Positions 8,458 through 17,746 of a stretch of DNA of 64,000 nucleotides are shown here, in pieces. The translations under genes were made by a program, and so were the position numbers. The stretch covers positions 124,001 through 188,000 of the forward strand of contig PGCN01000025.1 in assembly GCA_002786385.1 (NCBI GenBank). Reading direction: 5' to 3'. A model generated the notes under the pieces. That model searched no databases and was not told where the DNA came from. It saw only the letters and a program-made list of their open reading frames with translations. Source of the stretch: Flavobacterium sp. FEMGT703F. Its GTDB lineage: Bacteria > Bacteroidota > Bacteroidia > Flavobacteriales > Flavobacteriaceae. Each line of letters starts with the position of its first letter. Position 1 is the first letter of the stretch.

Positions 8458-9294
8458 TTAAAATTTGAGTTCAATGTAAACCGGTAAATGGTCTGAAGGA
8501 TATTTTAAGTCTTTTGAATCACTTAAAATGGCGTATTTCTCTACAGTGAACGGATTATTTTTAGAAAGAAAGATGTAATCAATGCGTTTGGTTACCGCTT
8601 CTTGGTGACGGAAGCCATTAAAGGTGCCGCTTGGCCCGAATGGTTTGGTTTTGGCTATATCTTGACTGTCGTTCATTTCCTTTTTTAAGTTGATGATACG
8701 ATCTTCGTTAGGTTCGGTATTGAAATCACCCATGAAAAATACAGGATAGTTTTTGATATTCAATGCTTTGATTTTTGACAGAATTAAAAGAATGGAATTC
8801 GTTCTTGCCAGTTCACCCATGTGATCCAAATGGGTATTGAAAACCCAGAAGGTTTGTTTGGTTTTGCGATCTTTGAAGAGTCCGTAAGTGCAAACGCGAT
8901 TGAGTGCAGCATCCCAACCTTTGGAGATTGTATCGGGAGTTTCCGATAGCCAAAAAGTGTTTTCTTGCAGTATTTGGAATCGGTCTTTTAAGTAAAAGAT
9001 GTTGGATGATTCACCTTTGCCTTCACCGTCACGACCAATACCGATGTAGTTATAGTTAGGCAACAAAGTTTGTATATCAGTTACTTGCTGTGGTAAGGCT
9101 TCTTGGATGCCGAAGATGTCCGGTTCGTAAAAAGTTACTTGCGAAGCCCAATACACTTTGCGATTAGGCCAAGCGTTTTCGCCGTCTGAAGCCAGGTCTA
9201 GGCGAATGTTGTAGGTCATTAAACTTAGTTTTTGAGCTGAAACGGTACTAAAAAGTGAAGTCAGTAATAGTAAGAAGGTGAAATACGTTTTCAT
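8458..9294 (-). CDS. Exported endonuclease/exonuclease/phosphatase family protein
   Basis: 278 residues from ATG 9294; the longer frame upstream has no signal and is rejected. Residues 1-20 form a Sec signal peptide (LLLLTSLFSTVSAQ). The EEP fold shows its usual motifs in order: MTYNIRLD, DIFGIQEAL with the metal-binding Glu, VFNTHLDHMG, FMGDFNTEPNED and a C-terminal SDHLPVYIEL. Members hydrolyse phosphodiester or phosphomonoester bonds, and exported Bacteroidota forms are of unknown substrate. It sits just upstream of GH92 on the same strand with about 40 bp between, so cotranscription is possible although GH92 has its own -7 box. Confidence 0.88.
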   Translation of the reverse strand: MKTYFTFLLLLTSLFSTVSAQKLSLMTYNIRLDLASDGENAWPNRKVYWASQVTFYEPDIFGIQEALPQQVTDIQTLLPNYNYIGIGRDGEGKGESSNIFYLKDRFQILQENTFWLSETPDTISKGWDAALNRVCTYGLFKDRKTKQTFWVFNTHLDHMGELARTNSILLILSKIKALNIKNYPVFFMGDFNTEPNEDRIINLKKEMNDSQDIAKTKPFGPSGTFNGFRHQEAVTKRIDYIFLSKNNPFTVEKYAILSDSKDLKYPSDHLPVYIELKF

Positions 9295-9312
9295 AAGTCG
9301 AGTTGTATGACT

Positions 9313-9320
9313 CAAATATA
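9313..9320 (-). promoter_or_regulatory. -7 element TATATTTG for the exported EEP gene
   Basis: TATATTTG on the minus strand, 18 bp before the ATG at 9294. No TTG at the expected upstream distance; called from the -7 match and position only. Confidence 0.4.
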
Positions 9321-9340
9321 CATTTTTTACAGCAGAGTTT

Positions 9341-9446
9341 GCGTTAGGGATTCCCTCGGCAGTCGCTTCGCTCGTGTGGAGCAAGTACCTTGTACTGCGG
9401 AAAGCCTGACCTCGTTGTGTTTTGCAAAATCACTACGAGGGAACGC
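9341..9446. repeat. Intergenic palindromic element of about 106 bp
   Basis: The outer ends GCGTT (9341-9345) and AACGC (9442-9446) are complementary, and next to them TTCCCTCG (9351-9358) pairs with CGAGGGAA (9436-9443). The inside is richer in GC than the flanks and holds GTAC-cttGTAC. The layout resembles the dispersed palindromic intergenic repeats of flavobacteria; only one full copy is in this window. Confidence 0.4.
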
Positions 9447-9449
9447 CAT

Positions 9450-9482
9450 AAAAAAACGCATCCAAATCAATGAATGCGTTTT
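9450..9482 (-). terminator. Terminator of the sdh operon
   Basis: AAAACGCAT (9453-9461) and ATGCGTTTT (9474-9482) form a nine-pair stem; reading the minus strand the stem is followed by a T run. It lies about 40 bp after the sdhB stop codon. Confidence 0.75.
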
Positions 9483-9521
9483 GCCCTTCGACTGCGCTCA
9501 GGGTGATAATTTTGATTTGAA

Positions 9522-10283
9522 TTACTTCAAACTGGCTTTTAAGTACTCGCGGTTCATGCGTGCGATGTTTTCTAAAGAAATGCCTTTTGGACATTCTACT
9601 TCGCAGGCACCGGTGTTGGTACAGTTTCCGAATCCTTCTTCGTCCATTTGGCGTACCATGTTTAAGACGCGTTGGGTGGCTTCTACTTTTCCTTGCGGTA
9701 ACAAAGCGTATTGTGATACTTTGGCTCCTACGAATAACATAGCAGATCCGTTTTTACAAGTCGCCACACAAGCACCGCAACCGATACAAGCAGCGGCTTC
9801 GAAAGCGCGGTCTGCATCGTGTTTAGGTACTGGAATTGCGTTGGCATCGATGGTTCTTCCTGAAGTGTTTACCGATACAAAACCACCGGCTTGTTGAATT
9901 CTGTCGAACGCGCTGCGGTCTACCACTAAATCTTTCACTACCGGGAAGGCTTTACTTCTCCATGGTTCGATGTAGATGGTATCACCGTCGTTGAATTTAC
10001 GCATGTGCAACTGACAAGTCGTAGTTCCGGTATCCGGACCGTGTGCGCGACCGTTGATATATAAAGAACACATACCGCAGATACCTTCACGACAATCGTG
10101 GTCGAAAGCTACCGGTTCTTTTTTCTCGTTGATTAATTGCTCGTTCAATTGGTCTAACATTTCCAAAAATGAACTGGCAGTAGAAACATTATCTAATTTA
10201 TAAGTTTCTATTTGACCTTTGGCTTTAGCGTTTTTTTGACGCCAAATTTTAAGGGTTATATTGATGTTTTTTGCTGCAGACAT
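9522..10283 (-). CDS. sdhB: Succinate dehydrogenase / fumarate reductase iron-sulfur subunit
   Basis: 253 residues. The N-terminal ferredoxin-like domain has the [2Fe-2S] cysteines in [19 protein letters not shown]...TTTCQL. The C-terminal domain has [11 protein letters not shown] for [4Fe-4S] and the later [12 protein letters not shown] group for the [3Fe-4S] cluster. It carries electrons from SdhA FAD to menaquinone at the SdhC cytochrome on the inner face of the cytoplasmic membrane. It is the last gene of sdhCAB, starting 7 bp after sdhA, with a hairpin terminator behind it. Length and order are those usual in Bacteroidota. Confidence 0.96.
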   Translation of the reverse strand: MSAAKNINITLKIWRQKNAKAKGQIETYKLDNVSTASSFLEMLDQLNEQLINEKKEPVAFDHDCREGICGMCSLYINGRAHGPDTGTTTCQLHMRKFNDGDTIYIEPWRSKAFPVVKDLVVDRSAFDRIQQAGGFVSVNTSGRTIDANAIPVPKHDADRAFEAAACIGCGACVATCKNGSAMLFVGAKVSQYALLPQGKVEATQRVLNMVRQMDEEGFGNCTNTGACEVECPKGISLENIARMNREYLKASLK

Positions 10284-10290
10284 AATGTAA

Positions 10291-12300
10291 TTATTTGTAG
10301 TTTCTAGCGGCTATTTTAATAAACTCGTATTTCAATTCTTCTTTGTGAAGCATTTCTTTGCTGATGTCGTAGCCCATGTATTCCCAAGCGCTTACAAAAG
10401 CAAAGTTGTCGTCGTCACGAAGTGTTTCTCCTTCTGCATCTTGGTATTCTTCACGGAAGTGACCACCACAAGATTCATTTCGTTGTAATGCGTCCATAGC
10501 CATTAGTTGCCCTAAGTCCATGAAGTCGGCCACGCGAAGTGCTTTTTCCAATTCAGGGTTTAATTCGTCGGCACTACCCGGAACGTAAACCTCTTTGTAG
10601 AATTCGTCTTTTAAGGCGGCGATCTCTGCAATAGCTTCTTTCAAACCTTTTTCGTTACGCGCCATACCTACTTTATTCCACATGATTAAACCTAAACGCT
10701 TGTGGAAATGGTCGACTGATTTGGATCCGTTGTTGCCTAAAAACTTATTAATAGAAGCTCTTACGCTGTCTTCGGCTTCAGCGAATTCAGGAGAATCGGT
10801 TGAAATTTTCCCGGTTCTGATTTCATCAGCCAAGTAGTTAGAAACGGTGTATGGTAATACAAAGTAACCGTCGGCCAATCCTTGCATCAAGGCAGAAGCC
10901 CCTAAACGGTTTGCACCGTGATCCGAGAAGTTGGCTTCACCGGCCACGAAACAACCCGGAATACTGGATTGTAAGTTATAGTCTACCCAAACACCACCCA
11001 TAGTGTAGTGAACGGCAGGGTAAATCTTCATTGGCGTTTCATATGGATTCTCATCGGTGATTTTTTCATACATCGCGAAAAGGTTACCGTATTTTTCTTC
11101 CAACCATTTTTTACCCAATTTGGTCACTTCCTCAGCAGAAGGATTGTGGTTTCCTTGGGCATAAGCCGCTTGTCTACCTTTGTTTTGGATTTCGGTAGAG
11201 AAATCTAAGTAAACCCCTTCGTTGGTATCGTTGGCTTCAATTCCGAAACCTTCGTCACAACGCTCTTTAGCCGCTCTTGAAGCCACGTCACGTGGTACTA
11301 AGTTACCGAATGCCGGATATCTTCTTTCCAAGAAATAATCTCGGTCTTCTTCTTTTAATTGTGTTGGTTTTAATTTACCGGCTCTGATGGCTTCGGCATC
11401 TTCTTTTTTCTTCGGTACCCAAATTCTTCCTGAGTTACGCAATGATTCCGACATCAAAGTTAGTTTCGATTGGTTTACTCCGTGAACCGGAATACAGGTT
11501 GGGTGAATTTGTACAAAACAAGGGTTGGAGAACAAAGCCCCTCTTTTGTGTACTTTCCAAGCAGCGGTTACGTTACTTCCCATAGCGTTAGTGGATAAGA
11601 AGTATACGTTTCCGTATCCTCCGGAAGCTATGATTACGGCATGAGCCGAATGTCTTTCTAATTCTCCTGTGATTAAATTACGAGCGATAATACCGCGGGC
11701 TTTTCCGTCCACTTTTACCAAGTCTAACATTTCGTGACGGTTGAACATCTGAACGCGTCCTAATCCGACTTGACGAGATAAAGCTGAATAAGCACCCAAC
11801 AACAATTGTTGTCCGGTTTGTCCGGCAGCATAAAACGTACGTTGTACTTGTGTTCCTCCGAAAGAACGGTTGTCTAACATTCCGCCATACTCACGAGCAA
11901 AAGGTACACCTTGTGCCACACATTGGTCGATGATATTGGCTGAAACTTCTGCCAAACGGTGAACATTGGCTTCACGAGCTCTGTAATCTCCACCTTTGAT
12001 GGTGTCGTAGAACAAACGGTAAGTACTGTCGCCGTCATTTTGGTAATTCTTCGCAGCATTGATTCCTCCTTGAGCAGCAATAGAGTGCGCTCTTCTAGGT
12101 GAATCTTGGAAACAAAATGCTTTTACATTGTAGCCCATTTCACCTAAAGAAGCCGCAGCTGAAGCACCGGCTAATCCGGTTCCTACTACAATCACATCAA
12201 TTTTAGGGCGGTTATTCGGAGCAACTAATTTTAAGTGGTTTTTATGGTTAGTCCATTTTTCTGCTATTGGACCTTCTGGTATTTTAGAATCTAACTTCAT
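10291..12300 (-). CDS. sdhA: Succinate dehydrogenase / fumarate reductase flavoprotein subunit
   Basis: 669 residues. An N-terminal FAD-binding Rossmann motif ([20 protein letters not shown], about 37-56) is followed by [14 protein letters not shown], where the His is the likely covalent FAD attachment site. The substrate-binding region includes HPTCIPVHG and [15 protein letters not shown], and the capping domain has the conserved [14 protein letters not shown]. It oxidises succinate to fumarate and feeds electrons to SdhB. The gene is the middle one of sdhCAB. The length is typical of the Bacteroidota type B enzyme, longer than the roughly 590 residues of E. coli SdhA. Confidence 0.97.
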   Translation of the reverse strand: MKLDSKIPEGPIAEKWTNHKNHLKLVAPNNRPKIDVIVVGTGLAGASAAASLGEMGYNVKAFCFQDSPRRAHSIAAQGGINAAKNYQNDGDSTYRLFYDTIKGGDYRAREANVHRLAEVSANIIDQCVAQGVPFAREYGGMLDNRSFGGTQVQRTFYAAGQTGQQLLLGAYSALSRQVGLGRVQMFNRHEMLDLVKVDGKARGIIARNLITGELERHSAHAVIIASGGYGNVYFLSTNAMGSNVTAAWKVHKRGALFSNPCFVQIHPTCIPVHGVNQSKLTLMSESLRNSGRIWVPKKKEDAEAIRAGKLKPTQLKEEDRDYFLERRYPAFGNLVPRDVASRAAKERCDEGFGIEANDTNEGVYLDFSTEIQNKGRQAAYAQGNHNPSAEEVTKLGKKWLEEKYGNLFAMYEKITDENPYETPMKIYPAVHYTMGGVWVDYNLQSSIPGCFVAGEANFSDHGANRLGASALMQGLADGYFVLPYTVSNYLADEIRTGKISTDSPEFAEAEDSVRASINKFLGNNGSKSVDHFHKRLGLIMWNKVGMARNEKGLKEAIAEIAALKDEFYKEVYVPGSADELNPELEKALRVADFMDLGQLMAMDALQRNESCGGHFREEYQDAEGETLRDDDNFAFVSAWEYMGYDISKEMLHKEELKYEFIKIAARNYK

Positions 12301-12318
12301 GATGTATACTGATGTTGA

Positions 12319-13158
12319 TTATTTTAGAAAAAAGTGAATGTAAACCGGAATTGCGGCAAAAAGTAGCGGTACTACTATAGCAAATGCTTTTCCGAAGCCT
12401 TTGATTAGCGGGGTGTATTTCGGATTGTTCAACCCAAGTGATTGGAATGCACTTTGAAATCCGTGTAACAAGTGGAAAGCCAATACAAGCATAGCCACAA
12501 CATAAGCGATAGTTGCGATTAAGCCGAATTTCGGATCTTTGAAAAAGGCCACGGTGATTTTGTGTAAATCTTTGTACCCTTCACCCATTTTCACATTAAC
12601 TTCTTTGTTGTAAAATTCGGTTTTGTTTCTAATTTCTAATCCCATTTGTCCCAATTGTGCCGGATCAGCAGGGTAGTATTTACCATGATCAGTAGTAACA
12701 TAATACTCCATTTTTTGGCCCATTTGCTCTACGGTTATGGTTTGTAAAGGCATTTTTTCATCGAAATGCATCTTTGCCCAAAAGTTCACCATGTGCGTTA
12801 CAATAAACACCAAAATCAAAGTTCCTAAAACCGCCATGTTTCTCGATGAAAAACTACTGTTTTTGGAAGGGTTGTTTTTAGCGTAACCTATTGGACGGGC
12901 TTTGGCGTTTTGATAGGTTAACATGAATCCGTCAACCGCGTGGAAAAGAATAGAAATGTAAGTTAGGTAAGAAAGAATTTTTACTGCCGGATTAGTGGTC
13001 ATGAACAACGCATACTTGTTAAATGCTGATGCATCGCTAAAAATTAATTGAAGATTTCCTGCTAAGTGACCCGCTAAAAACAAGCATAAAAATAAACCTG
13101 TAAGAGCCATCCAATATTTTTTTACAATGGACGACTTTAAAAGTGCAGATTTTGCCAT
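12319..13158 (-). CDS. sdhC: Succinate dehydrogenase cytochrome b subunit (type B, di-haem)
   Basis: 279 residues with about five membrane helices. Histidines that can bind two haems lie in FLAGHLAGN, HAVDGFMLTYQN, FIVTHMVNFW and FHLLHGFQSAFQSLG. As in other type B enzymes, one polypeptide replaces SdhC plus SdhD and hands electrons to menaquinone. Between the third and fourth helices there is a polar insert (about 145-200, rich in Lys, Glu and Tyr) that lengthens the protein beyond the 200-230 residues common for the family. First gene of the operon; sdhA starts 18 bp downstream and a strong promoter lies upstream. Confidence 0.93.
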   Translation of the reverse strand: MAKSALLKSSIVKKYWMALTGLFLCLFLAGHLAGNLQLIFSDASAFNKYALFMTTNPAVKILSYLTYISILFHAVDGFMLTYQNAKARPIGYAKNNPSKNSSFSSRNMAVLGTLILVFIVTHMVNFWAKMHFDEKMPLQTITVEQMGQKMEYYVTTDHGKYYPADPAQLGQMGLEIRNKTEFYNKEVNVKMGEGYKDLHKITVAFFKDPKFGLIATIAYVVAMLVLAFHLLHGFQSAFQSLGLNNPKYTPLIKGFGKAFAIVVPLLFAAIPVYIHFFLK

Positions 13159-13190
13159 AATGTTGTGTATAATTGTTTAAAAAATTCACA

Positions 13191-13221
13191 CAAAAATAAG
13201 GCTATTTGCATATAACTACAA
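13191..13221 (-). promoter_or_regulatory. Promoter of sdhCAB
   Basis: Minus strand: TTG (13221-13219), a 20 bp spacer, then TATTTTTG (13198-13191), 32 bp before the sdhC ATG. Both boxes and the spacing fit the Bacteroidota primary sigma consensus. Confidence 0.65.
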
Positions 13222-13292
13222 CCTTTTCGCTGTAATTTATAATGAATTTAAAGTGAGTTTAACAGTTGTTGATTTTCAACTGTTTAAAAGGC

Positions 13293-13309
13293 TTTTTGAG
13301 GCTCAAAAA
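13293..13309 (-). terminator. Weak hairpin after the lipoprotein gene
   Basis: TTTTTGA and TCAAAAA (13293-13299, 13303-13309) form a small stem 11 bp after the stop of the lipoprotein gene at 13321. A second inverted repeat, AACAGTTG/CAACTGTT at 13261-13284, follows. Neither has a clear T run, so termination here is only plausible. Confidence 0.3.
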
Positions 13310-13320
13310 CTTAAACAAAA

Positions 13321-14193
13321 CTAGCGAACATAGCTAGGAATCAACCCTCGCAATCCCATGTCCACCACATTTTCCCCAATGGAAGGTTCAAATTTGCCGT
13401 CGGCGTTAATTTCGTGCCATTCAAAACTATTGTTGACAGAAAGGGACAAGGTTACTATGATATCTTGGGTTTCGTTACCGCTAATTGCTAAGTTGTTGGT
13501 GAATTTTCCAGTTACCACACAAGTGTTTAAGTTTCTCGGTATAGGTGAAGTGGCTTCTATCGGATTAGGAACCGTGGTAGAACCTGCCGGAGCTTGTCCG
13601 GAAGCCGAATAAGGTTGGTTGTTCAAAGCAAAAGCCCAATAACCTTGCGCTTTATTAGCATTAACCGGGAAAAGATTATTGCCGATATTGAACTCGGTGA
13701 TGTAAGTGTTAAACCCAACAAAACTGGCCAAAGTTCCGGCGTAATCCACATTTTGATGGCGAATGTTAATTTGGTAATTCTGATAAGACAAAGACACTCG
13801 CAACCATTCGTAATTACCGGCGGCAACATCTCGCAACGGAATTTTTAAAAATACTTCATCTTCGCCCACAATTTTAGAGCGACTGAAATCGATAGCTGTA
13901 GCACCACCTAAATTGGTTTCCGGAGCGTGGTAAATGATGGTTCCGGCGCCCAATTGGGTGTTGGCATTCGGTGCCAATTCTATGTAATGGGATGAAATGG
14001 CATTGAAAATCGGAGATTGGGCCGCATTCCCGGGCGCAACTGCCGATGGTTGGCCTAAATTATTCAAGCGAACTTGATTTTCGTCAAATTTGAATTTGAT
14101 GATCAACATTGGTTCTTCAGCAGTATCGCTGCTACACGAAAAAAACGGTAGTCCGGCGATTAGGAAGAGTAAAACAACAATTACTTTATTCAT
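13321..14193 (-). CDS. Hypothetical lipoprotein
   Basis: 290 residues from ATG 14193; the longer frame (MERSGKNQKI-) only adds residues before the signal. Residues 1-21 form a lipoprotein signal with lipobox PFFSC. The mature protein is beta-rich with no motif I recognise, and contains phrases such as LRDVAAGNYEWLRVSLSYQN and NADGKFEPSIGENVVDMGLRGL that look like an adhesin-type or carbohydrate-binding sandwich. It is the last gene of a run of envelope genes (16910 down to 13321), 74 bp after the ChaN gene. Function unknown; probably attached to the outer membrane. Confidence 0.7.
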   Translation of the reverse strand: MNKVIVVLLFLIAGLPFFSCSSDTAEEPMLIIKFKFDENQVRLNNLGQPSAVAPGNAAQSPIFNAISSHYIELAPNANTQLGAGTIIYHAPETNLGGATAIDFSRSKIVGEDEVFLKIPLRDVAAGNYEWLRVSLSYQNYQINIRHQNVDYAGTLASFVGFNTYITEFNIGNNLFPVNANKAQGYWAFALNNQPYSASGQAPAGSTTVPNPIEATSPIPRNLNTCVVTGKFTNNLAISGNETQDIIVTLSLSVNNSFEWHEINADGKFEPSIGENVVDMGLRGLIPSYVR

Positions 14194-14267
14194 GATTTTT
14201 TGATTTTTTCCGCTGCGCTCCAAGCAAGTCGCCTCGGTTGATTTTGATTGATGATGTTAAGACGATG

Positions 14268-15116
14268 TTAATGTGTTTTTGTTACATCTTCATCTATAAC
14301 GAGAATATAGTCGGCTTTATTGTGTTCTTCTGCCGGAATTTTTTCTAAATCACTTTGTTCGATAGTCGCAATGGTTAAAATTTGAACTTCCGGCGCGTAT
14401 TTTTTCAAATACCAACAAATGCCGTCAAAGTTATCCGAATGATACGAACCGTTGTAATGGATGAAAACCGAATTTTCTTTGAAGTTTTTCTGAATAAAAT
14501 AAGCCATCGTAGCATCTTTGCTCGCTTGGGCTTTCGGCATATTCGGACTCGCATGATCGCCCATCATTTTCATCATGTTTACATAACCAGGCAAGTTTTC
14601 ATCGTAAGGCATCGGTAAAGGTGCCATCCAGGATTTCTCTTCATCGGTTAAGGTTTCCAATGCTTCAAATCCTTTTTTAGACACCATCGATGCAAATCTT
14701 CTCGGGATATTAGTAGCAATAAAAGGCAGTTTTTTGGCTTTGGCAAAATCGACTAAGGGTTTATAATCGGTTTTATAGTTGGGCCAAAGACGCGCCGTTG
14801 AGTCTAATTTTTTTTGATTAATTTCTCCGTTTAGGTACTGATCAAGTTGTTTTTGATTATCCGCTTCTATCATTTCGGCGCCTAAAATCAAAGGCTTTTT
14901 CTCTGCCAAATCTTTGGTTAATTCTAATTGTAACCAATGCACCACCGCATTGTTATGGTATTCGCCAAACAAAACTACTTCTGCTTTTTCGGCGGCTTTA
15001 AGAAGTTTGGCATAAGTCGTTTTTTTGCCGTTTTTGTCAAATAACTGATAAGCTTTTTTGTCTTGAGCCAAAAGACTTGTGGAAAACGCCAAATATAAAA
15101 AGACTATTTTTTTCAT
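14268..15116 (-). CDS. ChaN family haem-binding-type exported protein
   Basis: 282 residues. A Sec signal peptide (1-18, SLLAQ) is followed by the ChaN fold (PF04187-like) with VVLFGEYHNNAVVHWLQLEL near 46-65, LGAEMIEADNQ, and the late FIHYNGSYHSDNFDGICWYL histidines. ChaN proteins bind haem and have been linked to iron or haem uptake. Here no lipobox Cys is present, so it should be periplasmic. It starts 7 bp after a multi-pass membrane protein gene, so the two are very likely in one transcript with the small signal-peptide protein further upstream. Confidence 0.82.
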   Translation of the reverse strand: MKKIVFLYLAFSTSLLAQDKKAYQLFDKNGKKTTYAKLLKAAEKAEVVLFGEYHNNAVVHWLQLELTKDLAEKKPLILGAEMIEADNQKQLDQYLNGEINQKKLDSTARLWPNYKTDYKPLVDFAKAKKLPFIATNIPRRFASMVSKKGFEALETLTDEEKSWMAPLPMPYDENLPGYVNMMKMMGDHASPNMPKAQASKDATMAYFIQKNFKENSVFIHYNGSYHSDNFDGICWYLKKYAPEVQILTIATIEQSDLEKIPAEEHNKADYILVIDEDVTKTH

Positions 15117-15123
15117 AATATGA

Positions 15124-16314
15124 TTATTTTATTTCATCAATAGTACAGTGTGTTTTGTCCTTAAGAGCAGGTAAATCTTGCCAATTCATCATTTTAGACA
15201 CCACTACATTTTTCTTCAAAATTAGTTTAAAGATACTGTCTTTAGGATGGAATTCATATTGGACTATGATTTTATTTTTTTGATAATCTTCAAGGATCAA
15301 TTGTTTTTTTATTTCGTTAACCTCAAAATAATAATCAGTCATTCTGTCATTAGCATCTTGAAAAATGAGGTAATGGTTCCGGTGGATAAAGATGTTTTTC
15401 AACCATAAATTTTTGACTGGTAAAGTATCAGTTTCGGGATAAATGTTGGTAACCCGATAAGCACCATGTAAAAAGGGTCTTTTTTGTAGATCATCATTAA
15501 AGTTTTTAGTAGCGGCATAGGGATATAGAATCTCTATCAGCATCAACCCAATCAGCATGGTTTTTAAGCCGATTTTTAGACTTTTATTTTTAATGATTGA
15601 AGGAATGGGGATAAGTGCTTTTTGTTTTCCAAAAACAAAAAAATTAACCAATGTTCTACTGTAAGGAAAAACAGCGAACAAGGTTGTAAAAACCAGAAAA
15701 AGTGAAAAGGTTTTTACTGAAATGTCAAACCCAAAGTTGATAAAAACAATATGGATAAAAACACCTAAAGCCAGCATCAATCCTAAAACCCTTGTCCGTT
15801 TCAATACTATTAAAGCGGCTACACTAACCTCAATCAGACCTGTAGCTACGGAATAAAAGCGCGAAGTGCCCAGCGTACTCCAATACAGCGTATCCTTGGT
15901 TAATTGGCCAAAAGGAGTGTAAAGAATATTAGGTTCAGGAAGATAAAATTGGGCTTTGAATACTTTGTCAAAACCATATTTTAAAAGGATAAAGGCAATA
16001 TAATAGCAACTAATGGTCCGGGTAACCTCAATTATTTCCTTCGTTTTGATGCGCAAAAAAATCAAACAGCCGGTCACAATTACAGCCAGTATAAATAATA
16101 GTAGTAATAGTAAATTGAGCGCTATGGTATCAGAAGAAAAATCTATATTGGATAAGGCGTTGGGAAAGAAAGTGTTTTGTAACCAAGCAATAGGTTTTTC
16201 AAAAAGAAATCGGGTAAGACCGAATTGCCAATCTCTTCCATTAAAGGTTAGCGGAACAAATAGAAAGCTTAAAAGCAAAAAAACGGCGACAATGTTCCCG
16301 ATACTTTTTTTCAT
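15124..16314 (-). CDS. Multi-pass membrane protein with DoxX-like region
   Basis: 396 residues from the ATG at 16314, which overlaps the TGA of the upstream gene by one base (TGATG), suggesting coupled translation. An ATG 13 codons further up is possible. Seven or eight hydrophobic helices cover residues 1-270; the block around 120-230 (YYIAFILLKYGFDKVFKAQFYLP, TGLIEVSVAALIVL, ALGVFIHIVFINFGF) resembles DoxX-type four-helix membrane proteins. The C-terminal 110 residues are soluble and contain RNHYLIFQDANDRMTDYYFE. Function is unknown. It sits between a signal-peptide protein and ChaN, pointing to an envelope or redox role. Confidence 0.7.
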   Translation of the reverse strand: MKKSIGNIVAVFLLLSFLFVPLTFNGRDWQFGLTRFLFEKPIAWLQNTFFPNALSNIDFSSDTIALNLLLLLLFILAVIVTGCLIFLRIKTKEIIEVTRTISCYYIAFILLKYGFDKVFKAQFYLPEPNILYTPFGQLTKDTLYWSTLGTSRFYSVATGLIEVSVAALIVLKRTRVLGLMLALGVFIHIVFINFGFDISVKTFSLFLVFTTLFAVFPYSRTLVNFFVFGKQKALIPIPSIIKNKSLKIGLKTMLIGLMLIEILYPYAATKNFNDDLQKRPFLHGAYRVTNIYPETDTLPVKNLWLKNIFIHRNHYLIFQDANDRMTDYYFEVNEIKKQLILEDYQKNKIIVQYEFHPKDSIFKLILKKNVVVSKMMNWQDLPALKDKTHCTIDEIK

Positions 16315-16910
16315 CAGCGTGAAGCCAAACTTTTGAAATTTGAAGTTTTCCAAACAAAGAAAGCTATAATTGAGGAAAGTAAAGTCAATAATAAAACCAA
16401 CATCGGTTTTGAAGGAAAGTTAAAACCTGAAACCGGAATCAATGATTTTTTCTTTTTATTGGTTTTTTTTGCCTGATTGTCATAGCCAACAAAAACTACT
16501 TTGTCTATATCATTTCTAAAACTATATTGGGTTTTTAGAATGTCTTTGATACTGTCTAAAGCATGTTTTTTACTGAAAAGTTTGTGACGGTAAACAGTTT
16601 CTCTCCCGGCTGTCCATTTTTTAGAACTTAAAATTTTATAATCTTCACGGTCGCTTTCAACACAAAACTCACTGGTAACCAAAATTACTTGTTCGTCGGA
16701 AACATAAATTACGGAATCCAAAACCGCATTTCGTTCACGGCGATTGGGTGCCACACCGAGATTAGAGTTATCTGCATCAAACCATTTTTTTTCTAAGGCT
16801 ATTCGAAATTCGGCATCGCTACCACTATGACTTTTGTGTGAAATTAATTTGGTTTGCGAAAAACAAACGACTGAAAAAAAACACCCGAAAAACAACAATA
16901 CATTTCTCAT
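16314..16910 (-). CDS. Exported protein with C-terminal membrane anchor, unknown function
   Basis: 198 residues from ATG 16910; the open frame extends 42 codons further but those lie in the divergent promoter region. Residues 1-19 form a signal peptide (CFFSVVCFSQ). The middle part is charged (EFRIALEKKWFDADNSNLGVAP). A basic KKTNKKKK stretch is followed near the C-terminus by one hydrophobic helix (about 170-188), a layout that would anchor the protein in the inner membrane facing the periplasm. I recognise no domain. First gene of the run through the DoxX-like protein to ChaN, divergent from a Crp/Fnr regulator. Confidence 0.65.
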   Translation of the reverse strand: MRNVLLFFGCFFSVVCFSQTKLISHKSHSGSDAEFRIALEKKWFDADNSNLGVAPNRRERNAVLDSVIYVSDEQVILVTSEFCVESDREDYKILSSKKWTAGRETVYRHKLFSKKHALDSIKDILKTQYSFRNDIDKVVFVGYDNQAKKTNKKKKSLIPVSGFNFPSKPMLVLLLTLLSSIIAFFVWKTSNFKSLASR

Positions 16911-17021
16911 TTGGATAGAATTAGTAGTTAAAGATAAAAAATCGCCAAAAAGAATGTTGCTTTTTACAGCGTATTTAACAATTTCATGTCCCAATTGTAA
17001 AAATAGATATCCGAAAATGAA

Positions 17022-17029
17022 TATTTTTG
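17022..17029 (+). promoter_or_regulatory. -7 element TATTTTTG for the Crp/Fnr gene; decides the start
   Basis: TATTTTTG at 17022-17029 is a perfect TAnnTTTG. A TTG at 16995-16997 is 24 bp upstream, slightly long. A transcript from here would begin near 17036, so the in-frame ATG at 17017 would be excluded and the ATG at 17050 favoured. Confidence 0.45.
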
Positions 17030-17049
17030 TGGACACTTCATCTGTTACT

Positions 17050-17640
17050 ATGGCTATTACATCTAAAGCCTTTCTCGATTACTTGCATCATTTTACAAAT
17101 GATTTCGATAAGCATTTGGAAACACAACTTTCTGAAATCGCTAATCGTTTCAAGGTGTTGACTTTAAAGAAGAACCAACTTTTAGTGGCTGAAAACCAAG
17201 TTTGTCCTTATTTCTGTTTTGTGGAAAGCGGGATTTTACAACATGCCATTGTAGTCGAAGCTGAAGAGAAAACTACTTATTTAGCCTTACGAGATTCGGT
17301 TACTTCATCGCTGAATAGCTTTCTCAACAAGATTCCGTCGCGAAAAAGCATCAAAGCTTTGGTAGATTGCCAACTTTGGGTAATCGATTTGGAAAACTTC
17401 AAGGATTTATTGATGAATAACCAAGCGTTTCATCAGTTTTACTACAATTTAATCGAAAGACAAATCATGTTGATCGATGACTATCGAATCGATTTACTTA
17501 CGTTATCGCCGGAAGAACGTTATAAAAAACTATTAGCTACCGAACCCAAATTACTACAAGAAGTTCCGCTGCATTACTTGGCTTCTTTTCTTGGTATCTC
17601 CAATCGCCACATGAGCCGCATTCGAAAAAACATCGGCTAA
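17050..17640 (+). CDS. Crp/Fnr family transcription regulator
   Basis: 196 residues from ATG 17050, chosen because a -7 box lies between it and the next upstream ATG (17017). The N-terminal cyclic-nucleotide-binding-type barrel (about 15-120) includes PYFCFVESGILQHAIV. The C-terminal helix-turn-helix is VPLHYLASFLGISNRHMSRIRKNIG. There is no Fnr-type cysteine cluster at the N-terminus. Flavobacterial relatives are common and mostly unstudied. It is divergent from the exported-protein/DoxX/ChaN cluster and may regulate it, which is inference from position. Confidence 0.88.
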   Translation: MAITSKAFLDYLHHFTNDFDKHLETQLSEIANRFKVLTLKKNQLLVAENQVCPYFCFVESGILQHAIVVEAEEKTTYLALRDSVTSSLNSFLNKIPSRKSIKALVDCQLWVIDLENFKDLLMNNQAFHQFYYNLIERQIMLIDDYRIDLLTLSPEERYKKLLATEPKLLQEVPLHYLASFLGISNRHMSRIRKNIG

Positions 17641-17685
17641 CCAAAAATAACGCCATTTGGCTACTAATTGCTTTGGACTAATCCG

Positions 17686-17693
17686 TAATTTTG
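17686..17693 (+). promoter_or_regulatory. -7 element TAATTTTG before pepP
   Basis: TAATTTTG at 17686-17693 lies 53 bp before the pepP ATG. Nearby TTG triplets are 15 or 26 bp upstream, neither at the ideal distance. Confidence 0.35.
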
Positions 17694-17746
17694 AAAAACT
17701 TCTTTCCAGAAGTCTAAAATATCTAATAATCTAACATTGTCTAAAA

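Noticed and set aside
13261..13284. Inverted repeat AACAGTTG/CAACTGTT as regulator site of sdh
   Set aside because: It lies about 40 bp upstream of the -33 box and fits equally well as part of the weak terminator region of the lipoprotein gene; nothing decides between them.
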